Shown here piece after piece: positions 45,885-54,215 of a stretch of 64,000 bases of DNA. Within the stretch, counting starts at the first letter, position 1, and every line of letters begins with the position of its first letter. The position numbers and the translations under genes were made by a program. The DNA comes from Cryobacterium sp. GTDB lineage: Bacteria > Actinomycetota > Actinomycetes > Actinomycetales > Microbacteriaceae. The stretch spans positions 62,001-126,000 of the forward strand of contig NZ_JAODBG010000119.1 in NCBI RefSeq assembly GCF_025463825.1. The letters run 5' to 3'. Below the pieces are notes generated by a model. That model did not search any database. It saw nothing but the letters and a program-made list of their open reading frames with translations, and was not told where the DNA came from.

Positions 45885-45951
45885 GCCTCAGTAACACTGC
45901 CCGGCAGGGCGGCCGCGTTGCACGCGGTCGCCCGGTCGGGCACACTGAGGC
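45885..45951 (+). other. Long hairpin between pstS and pstC
   Basis: GCCTCAGT pairs with ACTGAGGC, and inside it GCCCG/CGGGC, GGGCG/CGCCC and CCGCG/CGCGG stack into one roughly 67-nt arm. It may protect the pstS 3' end or partly terminate, giving more PstS than PstCAB. Confidence 0.65.
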
Positions 45952-46017
45952 TTGGGGTCTGGCCCACGAACCACCCTTTTACCGGTACCACCTCACCCCT
46001 CCAGGGAGACGCTCGGA

Positions 46018-46962
46018 ATGACGACCGCAGTTGACCGTATTGCGATCAAGGCCAAGGAACGACCGGGCGACCGTATCTTCTCCACCGCAACGGTGGTCGC
46101 CGGAAGCCTGATCCTGGCCGTGCTCGCCGCGGTCGCCTTGTTCTTGTTCGTGCAGAGCATTCCCGCCTTCGTGGCCCCGGCGGATGCCTTCAAGGGTGAC
46201 TTCACCAACTTTTGGTCCTACGTGGCACCGCTGGCGTTCGGCACGGTCTGGTCGGCCTTCCTGGCCCTCCTGATGGCCGTGCCGGTGGCCATCGCCGTGG
46301 CCCTGTTCATCTCGCACTACGCCCCGCGGAAGCTCGCGCAGGGCCTGGGCTACCTCATCGACCTGCTCGCCGCCGTGCCGTCCGTGGTCTTCGGCCTGTG
46401 GGGTATCGGTGTCCTCGCCCCCCTGGTGCAGCCGTTCTACGCCAGCCTGGTCGACTGGTTCGGCTGGTTCCCGCTGTTCGCCGGCCCGGTGTCCGGAACC
46501 GGCCGCACCATCCTCACCGTCGCGATCGTGCTGGCCGTGATGGTGCTGCCGATCATCACCGCCATCTGCCGGGAAATCTTCCTGCAGACGCCGGTGCTGT
46601 ACGAAGAAGCGTCGCTGGCGCTCGGCGCCACCCGCTGGGAAATGATCACCATGGCCGTGCTCCCGTTCGGCCGCGCCGGCATCATCTCCGCCGCGATGCT
46701 GGGCCTCGGCCGGGCTCTGGGCGAGACCATGGCCGTGGCCATGGTGCTCTCCCCCAACCCACAGGTGATCTTCCAGCTGCTCACCTCGCAGAACTCCAAC
46801 ACCATCGCCGCGAACATCGCACTGAACTTCCCCGAGGCGCACGGCGTCGGGGTCAACATCCTGCTGGCCACCGGCCTCGTGCTCTTCGTCATCACGCTGA
46901 TCGTGAACATGATCGCCCGCGTGATCATCAACCGCCGCAAGGCCTTCTCTGGAGCGAATTGA
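46018..46962 (+). CDS. pstC: Phosphate ABC transporter permease PstC
   Basis: The 314-aa permease has six membrane helices and the ATPase-contact loop EEASLALGATRWEMITMAVL near 200-219. It forms the membrane channel with PstA. GGGAG lies upstream of the ATG at 46018; the stop overlaps the pstA start (TGATG). Confidence 0.95.
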   Translation: MTTAVDRIAIKAKERPGDRIFSTATVVAGSLILAVLAAVALFLFVQSIPAFVAPADAFKGDFTNFWSYVAPLAFGTVWSAFLALLMAVPVAIAVALFISHYAPRKLAQGLGYLIDLLAAVPSVVFGLWGIGVLAPLVQPFYASLVDWFGWFPLFAGPVSGTGRTILTVAIVLAVMVLPIITAICREIFLQTPVLYEEASLALGATRWEMITMAVLPFGRAGIISAAMLGLGRALGETMAVAMVLSPNPQVIFQLLTSQNSNTIAANIALNFPEAHGVGVNILLATGLVLFVITLIVNMIARVIINRRKAFSGAN

Positions 46963-48050
46963 TGAGCACCATGACCGTCTCGGCTCCCGTCACGAACTCC
47001 CTCACCGCCGGCAAGCTGCCCAAGAACTCCCCGCTGATCGTGCTCGCCGCCAGCTGGGTCGTCGCGGCAGCATTCTTCGCGGTGATCTTCCTTGCCGGCG
47101 CCACCGAGACCTTCAACTGGGCCGGTGCGCTGTTCTTCGGTACCGTGCTGCACTGCGTGGCCCTGTTCCTGTTCTCCTACTTCGTGGAGGGCGTCCGCCG
47201 GGCCAAGGACCGCTTGGTCACGGCGCTGGTCACCATCGCCTTCGTGGTGGCGCTGATCCCGCTGATCTCCCTGGTGGGCACCACCGTGGTCAACGGCCTG
47301 CCCGCCTTCCTCACCCCGAGCTTCTTCACCGAATCCCAGCGCAACGTCGTCGGCGCCGGCGGCGGGGCACTGCACGCCATCGTCGGCACCCTCTTCGTCA
47401 CCGGCCTGGCCACCCTGATCTCGGTGCCGATCGGCCTGCTCACCGCGATCTACCTCACCGAATACGGCCGTGGCCGGCTCGCCCGCGGCATCACCTTCTT
47501 CGTCGACGTGATGACCGGCATCCCCTCGATCGTGGCCGGCCTGTTCGCCTACGCGCTGTTCTCGCTCCTGTTCGACGACCCGGGCATCCGGTTCGGCTTC
47601 GGCGGCTCGGTGGCGCTCTCGGTGCTGATGATCCCCGTGGTGGTGCGCTCCAGCGAGGAAATGCTCAAGCTCGTGCCCAACGAGCTGCGGGAGGCCGCGT
47701 ACGCCCTCGGCGTGCCCAAGTGGCTGACCATCGTGAAGGTGGTGCTGCCCACCTCGCTGGCCGGCATCGTCACCGGCGTGATGATCTCCATCTCCCGCGT
47801 GATCGGCGAGACCGCCCCGCTGCTGATCATCGCCGGCTTCACCGCCAGCATGAACTATGACCTGTTCAGCGAACGGATGATGACCCTCCCGGTGTTCGTG
47901 TACAACCAGTACGCCAGCCAGGGCGCCGACTCGCAGGCGTACATCGACCGGGCCTGGGCCGGGGCGCTCACCCTCATCGTGATCGTGATGCTGCTCAACC
48001 TGGTGGCCCGCCTGGTCGCCCGCACCTTCTCCCCCAAACTCGGCCGCTGA
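46962..48050 (+). CDS. pstA: Phosphate ABC transporter permease PstA
   Basis: The 362-aa permease has a longer N-terminal region than E. coli PstA (about 80 residues with two extra hydrophobic segments) before the core. The coupling loop reads LREAAYALGVPKWLTIVKVV near 247-266, and LGETAPLLI-like SRVIGETAPLLIIAG follows. Works with PstC and PstB. Confidence 0.95.
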   Translation: MSTMTVSAPVTNSLTAGKLPKNSPLIVLAASWVVAAAFFAVIFLAGATETFNWAGALFFGTVLHCVALFLFSYFVEGVRRAKDRLVTALVTIAFVVALIPLISLVGTTVVNGLPAFLTPSFFTESQRNVVGAGGGALHAIVGTLFVTGLATLISVPIGLLTAIYLTEYGRGRLARGITFFVDVMTGIPSIVAGLFAYALFSLLFDDPGIRFGFGGSVALSVLMIPVVVRSSEEMLKLVPNELREAAYALGVPKWLTIVKVVLPTSLAGIVTGVMISISRVIGETAPLLIIAGFTASMNYDLFSERMMTLPVFVYNQYASQGADSQAYIDRAWAGALTLIVIVMLLNLVARLVARTFSPKLGR

Positions 48051-48098
48051 CGCCGCCTCCGCCCCAGATCTCCTGCTTTCCCAGATTCGAAGGAACCC

Positions 48099-48878
48099 AT
48101 GTCCAAGCGCATTGAAGTCAACGACCTCGACGTCTACTACAGCAAATTCCTCGCCGTCGAAGGCGTATCGCTGACCATCGAACCGCGCACAGTGACCGCG
48201 CTGATCGGCCCCAGCGGCTGCGGCAAGTCCACGTTCCTGCGCACCCTCAACCGCATGCACGAGGTCATCCCCGGCGCCCACGTGGACGGCGAGGTACTCA
48301 TCGACGGCAACAACCTGTACGGCCCGGGCGTCGACCCGGTGCTCGTGCGCCGGCAGGTCGGCATGGTGTTCCAGCGGCCCAACCCGTTCCCCACCATGTC
48401 GATCGGCGACAATGTGCTCGCCGGCGTCAAGCTCAACAACCGGCGGATGCCCAAGAACGACGCCGACGCGCTCATCGAGAAGTCGCTGCAGGGCGCCAAC
48501 CTGTGGAACGAGGTGAAGGACCGCCTGGACAAGCCAGGGTCGAGCCTGTCCGGCGGCCAGCAGCAGCGCCTCTGCATCGCCCGCGCCATCGCCGTGCAGC
48601 CCGACGTGATCCTGATGGACGAGCCCTGCTCTGCCCTTGACCCGATCTCCACCCTCGCGATCGAGGACCTCATCGAGGAGATGAAGACCGACTACACGAT
48701 CGTCATCGTCACGCACAACATGCAGCAGGCCTCCCGGGTCTCCGACCGCACCGCGTTCTTCAACATCGCGGGCACCGGCAAGCCGGGCAAGCTCATCGAG
48801 TACGACGACACCACGACGATCTTCTCCAACCCCACCGTGCAGGCCACCGAAGACTACGTCTCCGGCCGCTTCGGCTAA
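48099..48878 (+). CDS. pstB: Phosphate ABC transporter ATPase PstB
   Basis: The 259-aa ATPase drives phosphate import: Walker [10 protein letters not shown] near 38-46, signature [13 protein letters not shown], Walker [13 protein letters not shown], switch His in IVTHNMQQA. Last gene of pstSCAB; it also feeds the PhoU-SenX3 signalling complex. Confidence 0.97.
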   Translation: MSKRIEVNDLDVYYSKFLAVEGVSLTIEPRTVTALIGPSGCGKSTFLRTLNRMHEVIPGAHVDGEVLIDGNNLYGPGVDPVLVRRQVGMVFQRPNPFPTMSIGDNVLAGVKLNNRRMPKNDADALIEKSLQGANLWNEVKDRLDKPGSSLSGGQQQRLCIARAIAVQPDVILMDEPCSALDPISTLAIEDLIEEMKTDYTIVIVTHNMQQASRVSDRTAFFNIAGTGKPGKLIEYDDTTTIFSNPTVQATEDYVSGRFG

Positions 48879-48890
48879 CCCGCACCACCT

Positions 48891-48950
48891 CGCGAGAGCG
48901 GCCTGACGGTCACCTCACATCGGCGAAGCGGCCACACCGCCGCTCTCGCG
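48891..48950. repeat. Palindromic intergenic element, copy 1
   Basis: The 60-bp element has perfect 12-bp inverted ends (CGCGAGAGCGGC / GCCGCTCTCGCG). Its right half (48924-48950) matches 24 of 27 bases of a second element at 55210-55236. It lies between the converging pstB and pabC genes. Confidence 0.65.
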
Positions 48951-48956
48951 GGCCCG

Positions 48957-49847
48957 TCAGGACCCGGTGCGGGCCAGCAGGGACGCGTTCAGGGCGCGTG
49001 TGAGCTCGGTGTCGTGCGGGAACTCCTCGCCGTCCAGGGCGGTCACGGCGACCGCCAGGCGCACGCTGGAGACCAGCCACGCCGCATCCGCCGCCCGCAG
49101 CTCGTCGACGGTGATGTCGCGGTACTCCACGCTCTCGCCGTGGGCGGTGAGGTACTCGAACACGCTCTGCTGGGTCGTGCCGTGCAGGATCGCGCCACTG
49201 GGCGCCGGGGTGACATAGCGACCGTCGATGCGCAGGATCACGCTGGAGGTGGGGCCCTCCATGACGTAGCCGTCGTGGGTGAGGAAGATGGTGTCGTCTG
49301 CACCGCGGCGCTGGGCCTCGCGCAGGGCGGCCATGTTGATGGCGTAGCTGAGCGTCTTTGCACCCATCAGCAGCCACGGCGCCTGCTCGGCCACCCCGCG
49401 TGGGTAGCCGCGGTCGAGGGTGATCACCCTGATGCCCCCCTCGCGTACGGCGGTGAAGTCGGCCGCGCGGGTGGCGTGCAGCCAGGCGGTGGGCGCCGGG
49501 CCGTGCTCGACCCCGCGGCTGAGCACGAACTTGAGCGCCAGTTCACCCTCGCCGGGGATGCGCGCCACGGCATACGCGATCGCCGCCCGCCACTGGGCGG
49601 GGTTGGGCACCGGCAGGTCGCAGATCTGCGCCGAGTTGATCAGCCGGCTGAGGTGCGGCTCGACCTCCTGCGGATGCCCGTTGACCACGCTGAGGGTCTC
49701 GAAGATGCCGTCGCCGCGTTGGGTGCTCAGCTCGGCCACTCGCAGCGCCGGGGCGCCGGAATCGATCTCGTGGAACGTGTCGACGAAGTCGGTGCGGGTG
49801 GAGTCGGCCGGCTCCGGGTCGATGAGCAGCGTGAAAGGCAAGGTCAT
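48957..49847 (-). CDS. pabC: Class IV aminotransferase, likely aminodeoxychorismate lyase
   Basis: The 296-aa PLP enzyme has the fold IV pattern: RGDGIFETL near 44-52, the PLP lysine in GAKTLSYAINM near 170-180, and DGYVMEGPTSSVILRIDG. It most resembles 4-amino-4-deoxychorismate lyase, which makes p-aminobenzoate for folate; a branched-chain or D-amino acid aminotransferase cannot be excluded. A TAGTCT hexamer 6 nt before the ATG suggests a leaderless message. Confidence 0.8.
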   Translation of the reverse strand: MTLPFTLLIDPEPADSTRTDFVDTFHEIDSGAPALRVAELSTQRGDGIFETLSVVNGHPQEVEPHLSRLINSAQICDLPVPNPAQWRAAIAYAVARIPGEGELALKFVLSRGVEHGPAPTAWLHATRAADFTAVREGGIRVITLDRGYPRGVAEQAPWLLMGAKTLSYAINMAALREAQRRGADDTIFLTHDGYVMEGPTSSVILRIDGRYVTPAPSGAILHGTTQQSVFEYLTAHGESVEYRDITVDELRAADAAWLVSSVRLAVAVTALDGEEFPHDTELTRALNASLLARTGS

Positions 49848-49853
49848 GTACCG

Positions 49854-49859
49854 AGACTA
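49854..49859 (-). promoter_or_regulatory. -10 hexamer of pabC
   Basis: TAGTCT on the minus strand ends 6 nt before the ATG at 49847. Confidence 0.5.
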
Positions 49860-49894
49860 CCCATCCGTCCCGGACGTGCCCGGAGCGACGCGGG

Positions 49895-50800
49895 TCAGCT
49901 CTGGATGGCGACGATCGGGTCGGTCGTGGGCTTCTCGGAGCCGCCGGAGGGCTCGACGGTCACGCCGACGGCGTCGCCGGCGGACATGGTGCCGTCGAGG
50001 ACCCGGAAGACCGTGCCCGACCCGGTGGAGTCGAACGTGCCGGCGGGAACCGGGTCGCCCTCACCGATGTACCAGAGCTGGTAGTCCTGATCGTCGGCGA
50101 GCGCGGGCAGGTCGTCGACGATGATCGCGGACAGGCCGAGTTCGCCCGACCACACCAGGGTGGTATTCTGCCCGTCGACGGTCTCGGTCGACGCGCGCTG
50201 CGTGTCGGGGGCCGCGTTGATCTCGGCGAGGCCGGCGGCCTGCTCCTGGGCGAACTGGTCGTCGGGGTTGCCGTAGATCGCCTGCCCGGCGAAGGTCCCG
50301 CCGACGAAGAGCGCCACAGCGGCAGCAGCGGCCGCGAGGTATCCGGCGGGCCGCTGGAACCAGCGGCGCTGGGCCCGGTCGGCGGCCGAGCCGGCGCGGA
50401 CGTCGGAACTGCCGGGTGCAGGGGTGGTGGGCGTCGAGGGGGCGGATGTCGCGGCGACGGGAGCGACCGCGGGCGGCGCATCCGCCGTGGCGGCCGGGGT
50501 TCCGGGCCGGGCGGCGTTGTGCGCGGCCAGCTGCGGGGTGGACGCGATCTGCGCCATCAGGCTGGCCTTGAGAGCGCTGGAGGGCTGCACCGGCGCCGTC
50601 GCGAGGCCGAGCGCCACCGCGGTGTCGCTCAACTCGGCGGCCTCGATCCGTGCCTGCTCGGAGTGCTCCAGGTACCGCTCGTACTCGGCGGTCTCGGCGG
50701 CACTGAGCGCGTGCACGGCGTAAGCCCCGGCCAGGTCGGCCGGGTTCTGGGCGGACCCGTTGCCGGTCGGGCCGTTTCGTGGCGTGTTGGTGTCGCTCAT
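49895..50800 (-). CDS. rskA: Anti-sigma factor, RskA family
   Basis: The 301-aa protein has an N-terminal anti-sigma domain (AGAYAVHALSAAETAEYERY, about 24-43), a Pro/Ala linker, one membrane helix near 154-173 and an external RskA domain (LWYIGEGDPVPAGTFD). It would hold the adjacent sigma factor at the membrane until a signal releases it by proteolysis. Its ATG overlaps the sigma stop (ATGA). Confidence 0.9.
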   Translation of the reverse strand: MSDTNTPRNGPTGNGSAQNPADLAGAYAVHALSAAETAEYERYLEHSEQARIEAAELSDTAVALGLATAPVQPSSALKASLMAQIASTPQLAAHNAARPGTPAATADAPPAVAPVAATSAPSTPTTPAPGSSDVRAGSAADRAQRRWFQRPAGYLAAAAAAVALFVGGTFAGQAIYGNPDDQFAQEQAAGLAEINAAPDTQRASTETVDGQNTTLVWSGELGLSAIIVDDLPALADDQDYQLWYIGEGDPVPAGTFDSTGSGTVFRVLDGTMSAGDAVGVTVEPSGGSEKPTTDPIVAIQS

Positions 50801-51390
50801 GACGCCACCCCCAGTTCGTCTCTTAAGCGGATTAACCCGTCCCGGAGCCGGGTCTTCACGGTGCCGAGCGGGATGTGCAGGTGGTCGGCGACTTCGCGGT
50901 GACTGAAACCGCTGAAGTACGACAGGCTCACGGCCTGGCGTTGCAGTTCGGTCAGTCTGGACATCGCCTTTTCCACCCTTTCGTGCTCGAGTTTCACTTC
51001 AACGGTCTCTGCGACCTCGTCGTACGGCACCGCGAGGTCGCGGATGCCGATCTTGGTGTCCCGGTCACGGCCGGCCTGCGACGACCGGATCCGGTCGATC
51101 GCACGTCGGTGCGCCATGGTCATGATCCAGGTCGAGGCCCCGCCACGCTGCGACTCGTACCGCGACGCCGTCTGCCAGATCTCCAGGAAAATCTCCTGGG
51201 TCACTTCTTCGGACTGTGCGTGATCGACCAGCACGCGCTTGACCAGGCCAAGCACACGCGGAGCAATCTGGTCGTATAGCTCTCCGAACGCCGTTTGGTC
51301 CCCGTCCGCTACCCGGGCGAGCAGCTCCTCTTTCGAGGGCGCTGTCGACGAGGCGTCGAGGTTGAACTCAGCAGTCATAAGATCCAGCAT
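50797..51390 (-). CDS. sigK: ECF sigma factor, SigK-like
   Basis: The 197-aa sigma factor has region 2 (FGELYDQIAPRVLGLVKRVL ... EVTQEIFLEIWQTA) and region 4 (LTELQRQAVSLSYFSGFSHR ... IPLGTVKTRLRDG). Paired with an RskA-type anti-sigma, it fits the SigK/SigL group, which in mycobacteria responds to redox or envelope signals. The ATG at 51390 has GGGGA upstream; an ATG four codons later is possible. An unusual hairpin lies 124 nt upstream. Confidence 0.9.
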   Translation of the reverse strand: MLDLMTAEFNLDASSTAPSKEELLARVADGDQTAFGELYDQIAPRVLGLVKRVLVDHAQSEEVTQEIFLEIWQTASRYESQRGGASTWIMTMAHRRAIDRIRSSQAGRDRDTKIGIRDLAVPYDEVAETVEVKLEHERVEKAMSRLTELQRQAVSLSYFSGFSHREVADHLHIPLGTVKTRLRDGLIRLRDELGVAS

Positions 51391-51513
51391 GTCAGGTTCG
51401 GTCCCCTTCCATGCAAAGGGTTCGGTGCCGAGTCCTCGCCGGATTGGTCTGGGCGAAAAAAACCGGGCCACCCGGCCTCATCCGCCCCTGGCCGAGGCCG
51501 TAGGCAGAGAGAA

Positions 51514-51593
51514 GGCCGGACCGCAGAACGCCTCTCGGCGCGAGGCCGTTCTAGACGGCGAATATTGGAGCCCGGGGTTACTGCGGTCCGGCC
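51514..51593 (-). other. Closed 80-nt RNA-like structure upstream of sigK
   Basis: A perfect 13-bp terminal stem (GGCCGGACCGCAG and complement) closes about 54 nt that contain an inner AACGGCCTC/GAGGCGTT-type arm. On the minus strand it is followed by TTCTCTCTG, so it may be the terminator of the upstream gene, or a structured leader or small RNA for sigK. Confidence 0.55.
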
Positions 51594-51656
51594 AGCATCC
51601 AGTGTAAACGACAAGTGCCGGATGTTCATTCCCTTACCGGGTATCCGCTGGAGAAG

Positions 51657-52286
51657 TTATTCGAGGGAGTCGCTGCGCCACAGCCGGGCACAGGAGGCGA
51701 ACTCCTGTGCGGTGGTGGAGAACCGCAATGCGCGGGTGGTGAGCTCGCTGGAGCGGCCCGGTGCGGTGCTGTCGAAGTCGTCGGCGACGCTCGCGCAGCC
51801 GGCGCCGATCACGCGGCAGAAAGCCGCCGCCCGGTCCAGGGCGACGGCGAAGTCGCCGGTGAACAGGCCGCGCAGGATCTCATCGGCCAGAACGATGATC
51901 TCGGCCGGGCCGGTCGGTGCCGCCGCTCCCGCCACGACGGGATCGATGCTCACGGCCACGTCCAGGCCGCGCTGGTACAGGAACGCCGAGCCCTCCGCGT
52001 CCTGGCGGATCAGCAGCCGGACCAGGTAGATCCGCCAGAGCGCTCCGGGCAGGCTGCGCGGCGTGGCCCGCGACCACAGCTCGGCCACGGCGTCGATGCC
52101 ATGCTCGTCGGTGTACGCCACCAGCCGGTCCACCACGTCGGGGTCGGGGCTCTCGCGCACCCGGGAGATCAGGGCCTGCGCGGTCTCGTGGGCCACCCGG
52201 CTGATCTGCGCGGGGTCCTCGCCGCCCATCATCGACTCGAACTTGGCGCCCGAGAACTGGGTGGGCTTGTGAAAATCGTCGGCCAT
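51657..52286 (-). CDS. Conserved actinobacterial protein, function unknown
   Basis: The 209-aa product is mostly helical (MADDFHKPTQFSGAKFESMM... VDRLVAYTDEHGIDAVAELW), without membrane segments or known motifs. Homologues beside sigK in related genomes are uncharacterised. GAGGAGAG lies 3 nt before the ATG at 52286; a longer frame lacks a site. It converges on nothing and precedes sigK in the same direction. Confidence 0.75.
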   Translation of the reverse strand: MADDFHKPTQFSGAKFESMMGGEDPAQISRVAHETAQALISRVRESPDPDVVDRLVAYTDEHGIDAVAELWSRATPRSLPGALWRIYLVRLLIRQDAEGSAFLYQRGLDVAVSIDPVVAGAAAPTGPAEIIVLADEILRGLFTGDFAVALDRAAAFCRVIGAGCASVADDFDSTAPGRSSELTTRALRFSTTAQEFASCARLWRSDSLE

Positions 52287-52423
52287 CGCTCTCCTCTTGG
52301 GTTTCTCGGCCGCGGCACGGGTGGGGCCGCCGCAGGGAACGGCAGTGCGTCGACGGCCCCGGCCGCTGCTTCTACGGTAGACAAGAAAAACCGCTTCGCA
52401 ATCCACGCTAAGTTATTAACCGC

Positions 52424-52496
52424 GGGCCTCTAGCTCAGTTGGTAGAGCAAAGGACTTTTAATCCTTGGGTCGTCGGTTCGAGCCCGACGGGGCCCA
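52424..52496 (+). tRNA. tRNA-Lys (anticodon TTT)
   Basis: A full cloverleaf: acceptor GGGCCTC/GGGGCCC, D arm AGCTCAGTTGGTAGAGC, anticodon stem AAGGA/TCCTT with loop CTTTTAA, T arm GTCGGTTCGAGCCCGAC, discriminator A. CCA is not encoded. Reads AAA. Confidence 0.96.
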
Positions 52497-52557
52497 CCCT
52501 TGTCGGGACAGTGCGCGGCGGACCGGGTAACCGGGTCGCCTCGGCTCAGGCCGAGCG

Positions 52558-52938
52558 TCAGTCGGCGGCCTGGATGGCCAGGATCATGGTGCCTTCCGGG
52601 TCGCGCAGGTACGCGACCCGCTCGCCCCACGGCATGTCTGCCGGCGGTACCACGACGGCCGCGGCCGCCGACTCGACGACGGCGGCCAGATCCGGCAGGT
52701 AGAGGCACAGGTCCACCGGGTGCCCGGCAGCGGGCAGGGACGTCTCGCCGTACAGGGCTGGCGCTGTCCCCCGGCCGAACGCGACCTGTCCAGTGCCGAT
52801 CCGCACAGCAACATAGTCCGGCTCACCCTCATCGGGGAAGCTGTAGGCGACGGTTCCGGAGAGCACCCGCTGATACCAGGTCACTGTGGCCGACAGCTGG
52901 CGACAATTGATGATCGGGAACACCTCTCCTGGAACCAT
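52558..52938 (-). CDS. Glyoxalase/VOC superfamily protein
   Basis: The 126-aa protein has two beta-alpha-beta-beta-beta modules (VFPIINCRQLSATVTWYQRV and VDLCLYLPDLAAVVESA ... YLRDPEGTMILAIQ). VOC proteins bind a metal and small molecules; the substrate cannot be told. The ATG at 52938 is used; a GTG five codons later is an alternative. Confidence 0.8.
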   Translation of the reverse strand: MVPGEVFPIINCRQLSATVTWYQRVLSGTVAYSFPDEGEPDYVAVRIGTGQVAFGRGTAPALYGETSLPAAGHPVDLCLYLPDLAAVVESAAAAVVVPPADMPWGERVAYLRDPEGTMILAIQAAD

Positions 52939-52955
52939 GATGCCCGGGACCGCCG

Positions 52956-53144
52956 TCAGGAAATGGCGCTGGACACGGCCGTTGGGCCGTCGAATTCCTC
53001 CTGGGAGGCGGATTCCAGAGCGCCCAGCAGGTCGTCGGGCGCTCCATTGGACTTGGCGACCTCCAGCAGGGTGCTCTTGCTCGCCGGATAGTCAACGCCG
53101 GCGAGGTACTTCTGCAGTTCGATCGGAGTGGGTTTCTCGGCCAT
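52956..53144 (-). CDS. DUF2795 small protein
   Basis: The 62-aa protein (ELQKYLAGVDYPASKSTLLE...) matches DUF2795, small helical proteins common in Actinobacteria and of unknown function. AAGGGA lies 8 nt before the ATG at 53144. It precedes the VOC gene by 17 nt and may share its transcript. Confidence 0.82.
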   Translation of the reverse strand: MAEKPTPIELQKYLAGVDYPASKSTLLEVAKSNGAPDDLLGALESASQEEFDGPTAVSSAIS

Positions 53145-53452
53145 GGCACTGTCCCTTCGTCGGCCGACCGTGAGTCGGCGCCTTCGCTGAGTTACCGGTC
53201 TATCCCCGCTCCGTCGCCGCGTCACGGCGGTTGACGCGGCGGCCCCGGCGGGGTAGCGCCCGCCGAACAGCCGCTCCCCCTGCGTGGCCGGCCATTCGCC
53301 GGCCTGAGCGCGGACACGGAATGTCCTGCGAGTTTTCGGTGTTTCTTCCTGCGTTGACGCTCATTCTGATGTGCTGAATTCCGGCCTCGGGCGCGTGACC
53401 CGCGCTTCGGCGCCGGGCGGCGCACACAACGAGCGTCACGGGAGGAGCCCCA
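53145..53452. other. Divergent intergenic region
   Basis: The 308 bp between the DUF2795 and hexapeptide genes should hold two promoters. A TTGACG at 53354 could be a -35 for the plus strand, but no good -10 follows. No repeat or RNA gene is evident. Confidence 0.3.
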
Positions 53453-53875
53453 GTGCGAAAGAACATCGACGTCGAAGTCGAAACCGGCGTCATCGAGAAG
53501 TACCGTCGGCACCCCAACGGAAACGGGTGGGTGTCCGGCAAGTCGAGCGTGCAACCGAGCGCGTTCATCTCGGAGTCCGCCTACATCGAATCTGGAGCCG
53601 AGATCGGCCGGGAGGCCTGGATCGGGCCGGGCAGCTGGATCGACCACGATGTGATCATCGGCGACAAAGTCTTCATCGGCCAGAACGTGCACATCGGCGA
53701 GGGCAGCCTCGTCAGCGGCGGCGCCCATCTGGGCAGCCACGTGCGCATCGGCCGGAACGTGCGCATTGCCGTGGGCGTGCGCCTTGACCGGGACACCCAG
53801 GTTGCCGATGGCGCCGTAGTGGCTGCCGGCAACGTGGGCGCGGACGGCCGCCGCACGCACGGGCTGGCCGCGTGA
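53453..53875 (+). CDS. Hexapeptide-repeat (left-handed beta-helix) protein
   Basis: The 140-aa protein has about five turns of hexapeptide repeats (ESAYIESGAEIGREAWIGPG, VIIGDKVFIGQNVHIGEG, HVRIGRNVRIAVGVRLDR). The fold is typical of acyltransferases and some gamma carbonic anhydrases, but the short protein shows no acyl-CoA or metal-binding motif, so the role is open. A GTG start at 53453 has GGAGGA 6 nt upstream. Confidence 0.8.
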   Translation: MRKNIDVEVETGVIEKYRRHPNGNGWVSGKSSVQPSAFISESAYIESGAEIGREAWIGPGSWIDHDVIIGDKVFIGQNVHIGEGSLVSGGAHLGSHVRIGRNVRIAVGVRLDRDTQVADGAVVAAGNVGADGRRTHGLAA

Positions 53876-53984
53876 GCATCCGTTCAAGCCGGTAACCGCG
53901 GCAAACCGGTCGCGGTGGTCCGGATGCCGCGGCGACAGGAGCAGGATGGCTCATGACACGTCGCGCACCGGTCACCGACAGCAG

Positions 53985-54183
53985 CGAAGACCTTCGGCGG
54001 GCACGCGCGCCGGGCCGACAAGTTCCAGCTCGTGGACTACCCCGCGCGGCTGCGCGGCAGCCTACTTCCCGGAGGCGAACCAGCTGATGCACCGGGAGGT
54101 GGCGCGGGAGTCGAAACGCCCGGCTACCAGGCCATGAGCGTGCGGTTCATCCCGCACGAGGCGCGGGTGCCCGCGCTGTCCTG
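53985..54183 (+). pseudogene. C-terminal remnant of a YdeP/FdhF-type molybdopterin oxidoreductase
   Basis: Three frames in turn give parts of one C-terminus: KTFGGHARRADKFQLVDYP (about 53990-54045), RGCAAAYFPEANQLMHREV (54045-54100) and YQAMSVRFIP (about 54125-54155). The R-G-C-A-A-A-Y-F-P-E-A-N block is characteristic of FdhF/YdeP-family molybdoenzymes. Two frameshifts and the absence of the first about 700 residues show it is dead. The intact accessory gene fdhD follows. Confidence 0.7.
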
Positions 54184-54215
54184 AGTTGTGTCGAGGGCAG
54201 GGTCGGGCGGCTGGG

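Noticed and set aside
46437-48716. Long minus-strand frame opposite pstC, pstA and pstB
   Set aside because: His/Glu/Gly-rich antisense product with no family features.
53222-53887. Minus-strand frame opposite the hexapeptide protein
   Set aside because: The plus-strand frame has clear hexapeptide repeats and a GGAGGA site; the minus frame has neither domain nor start signal.
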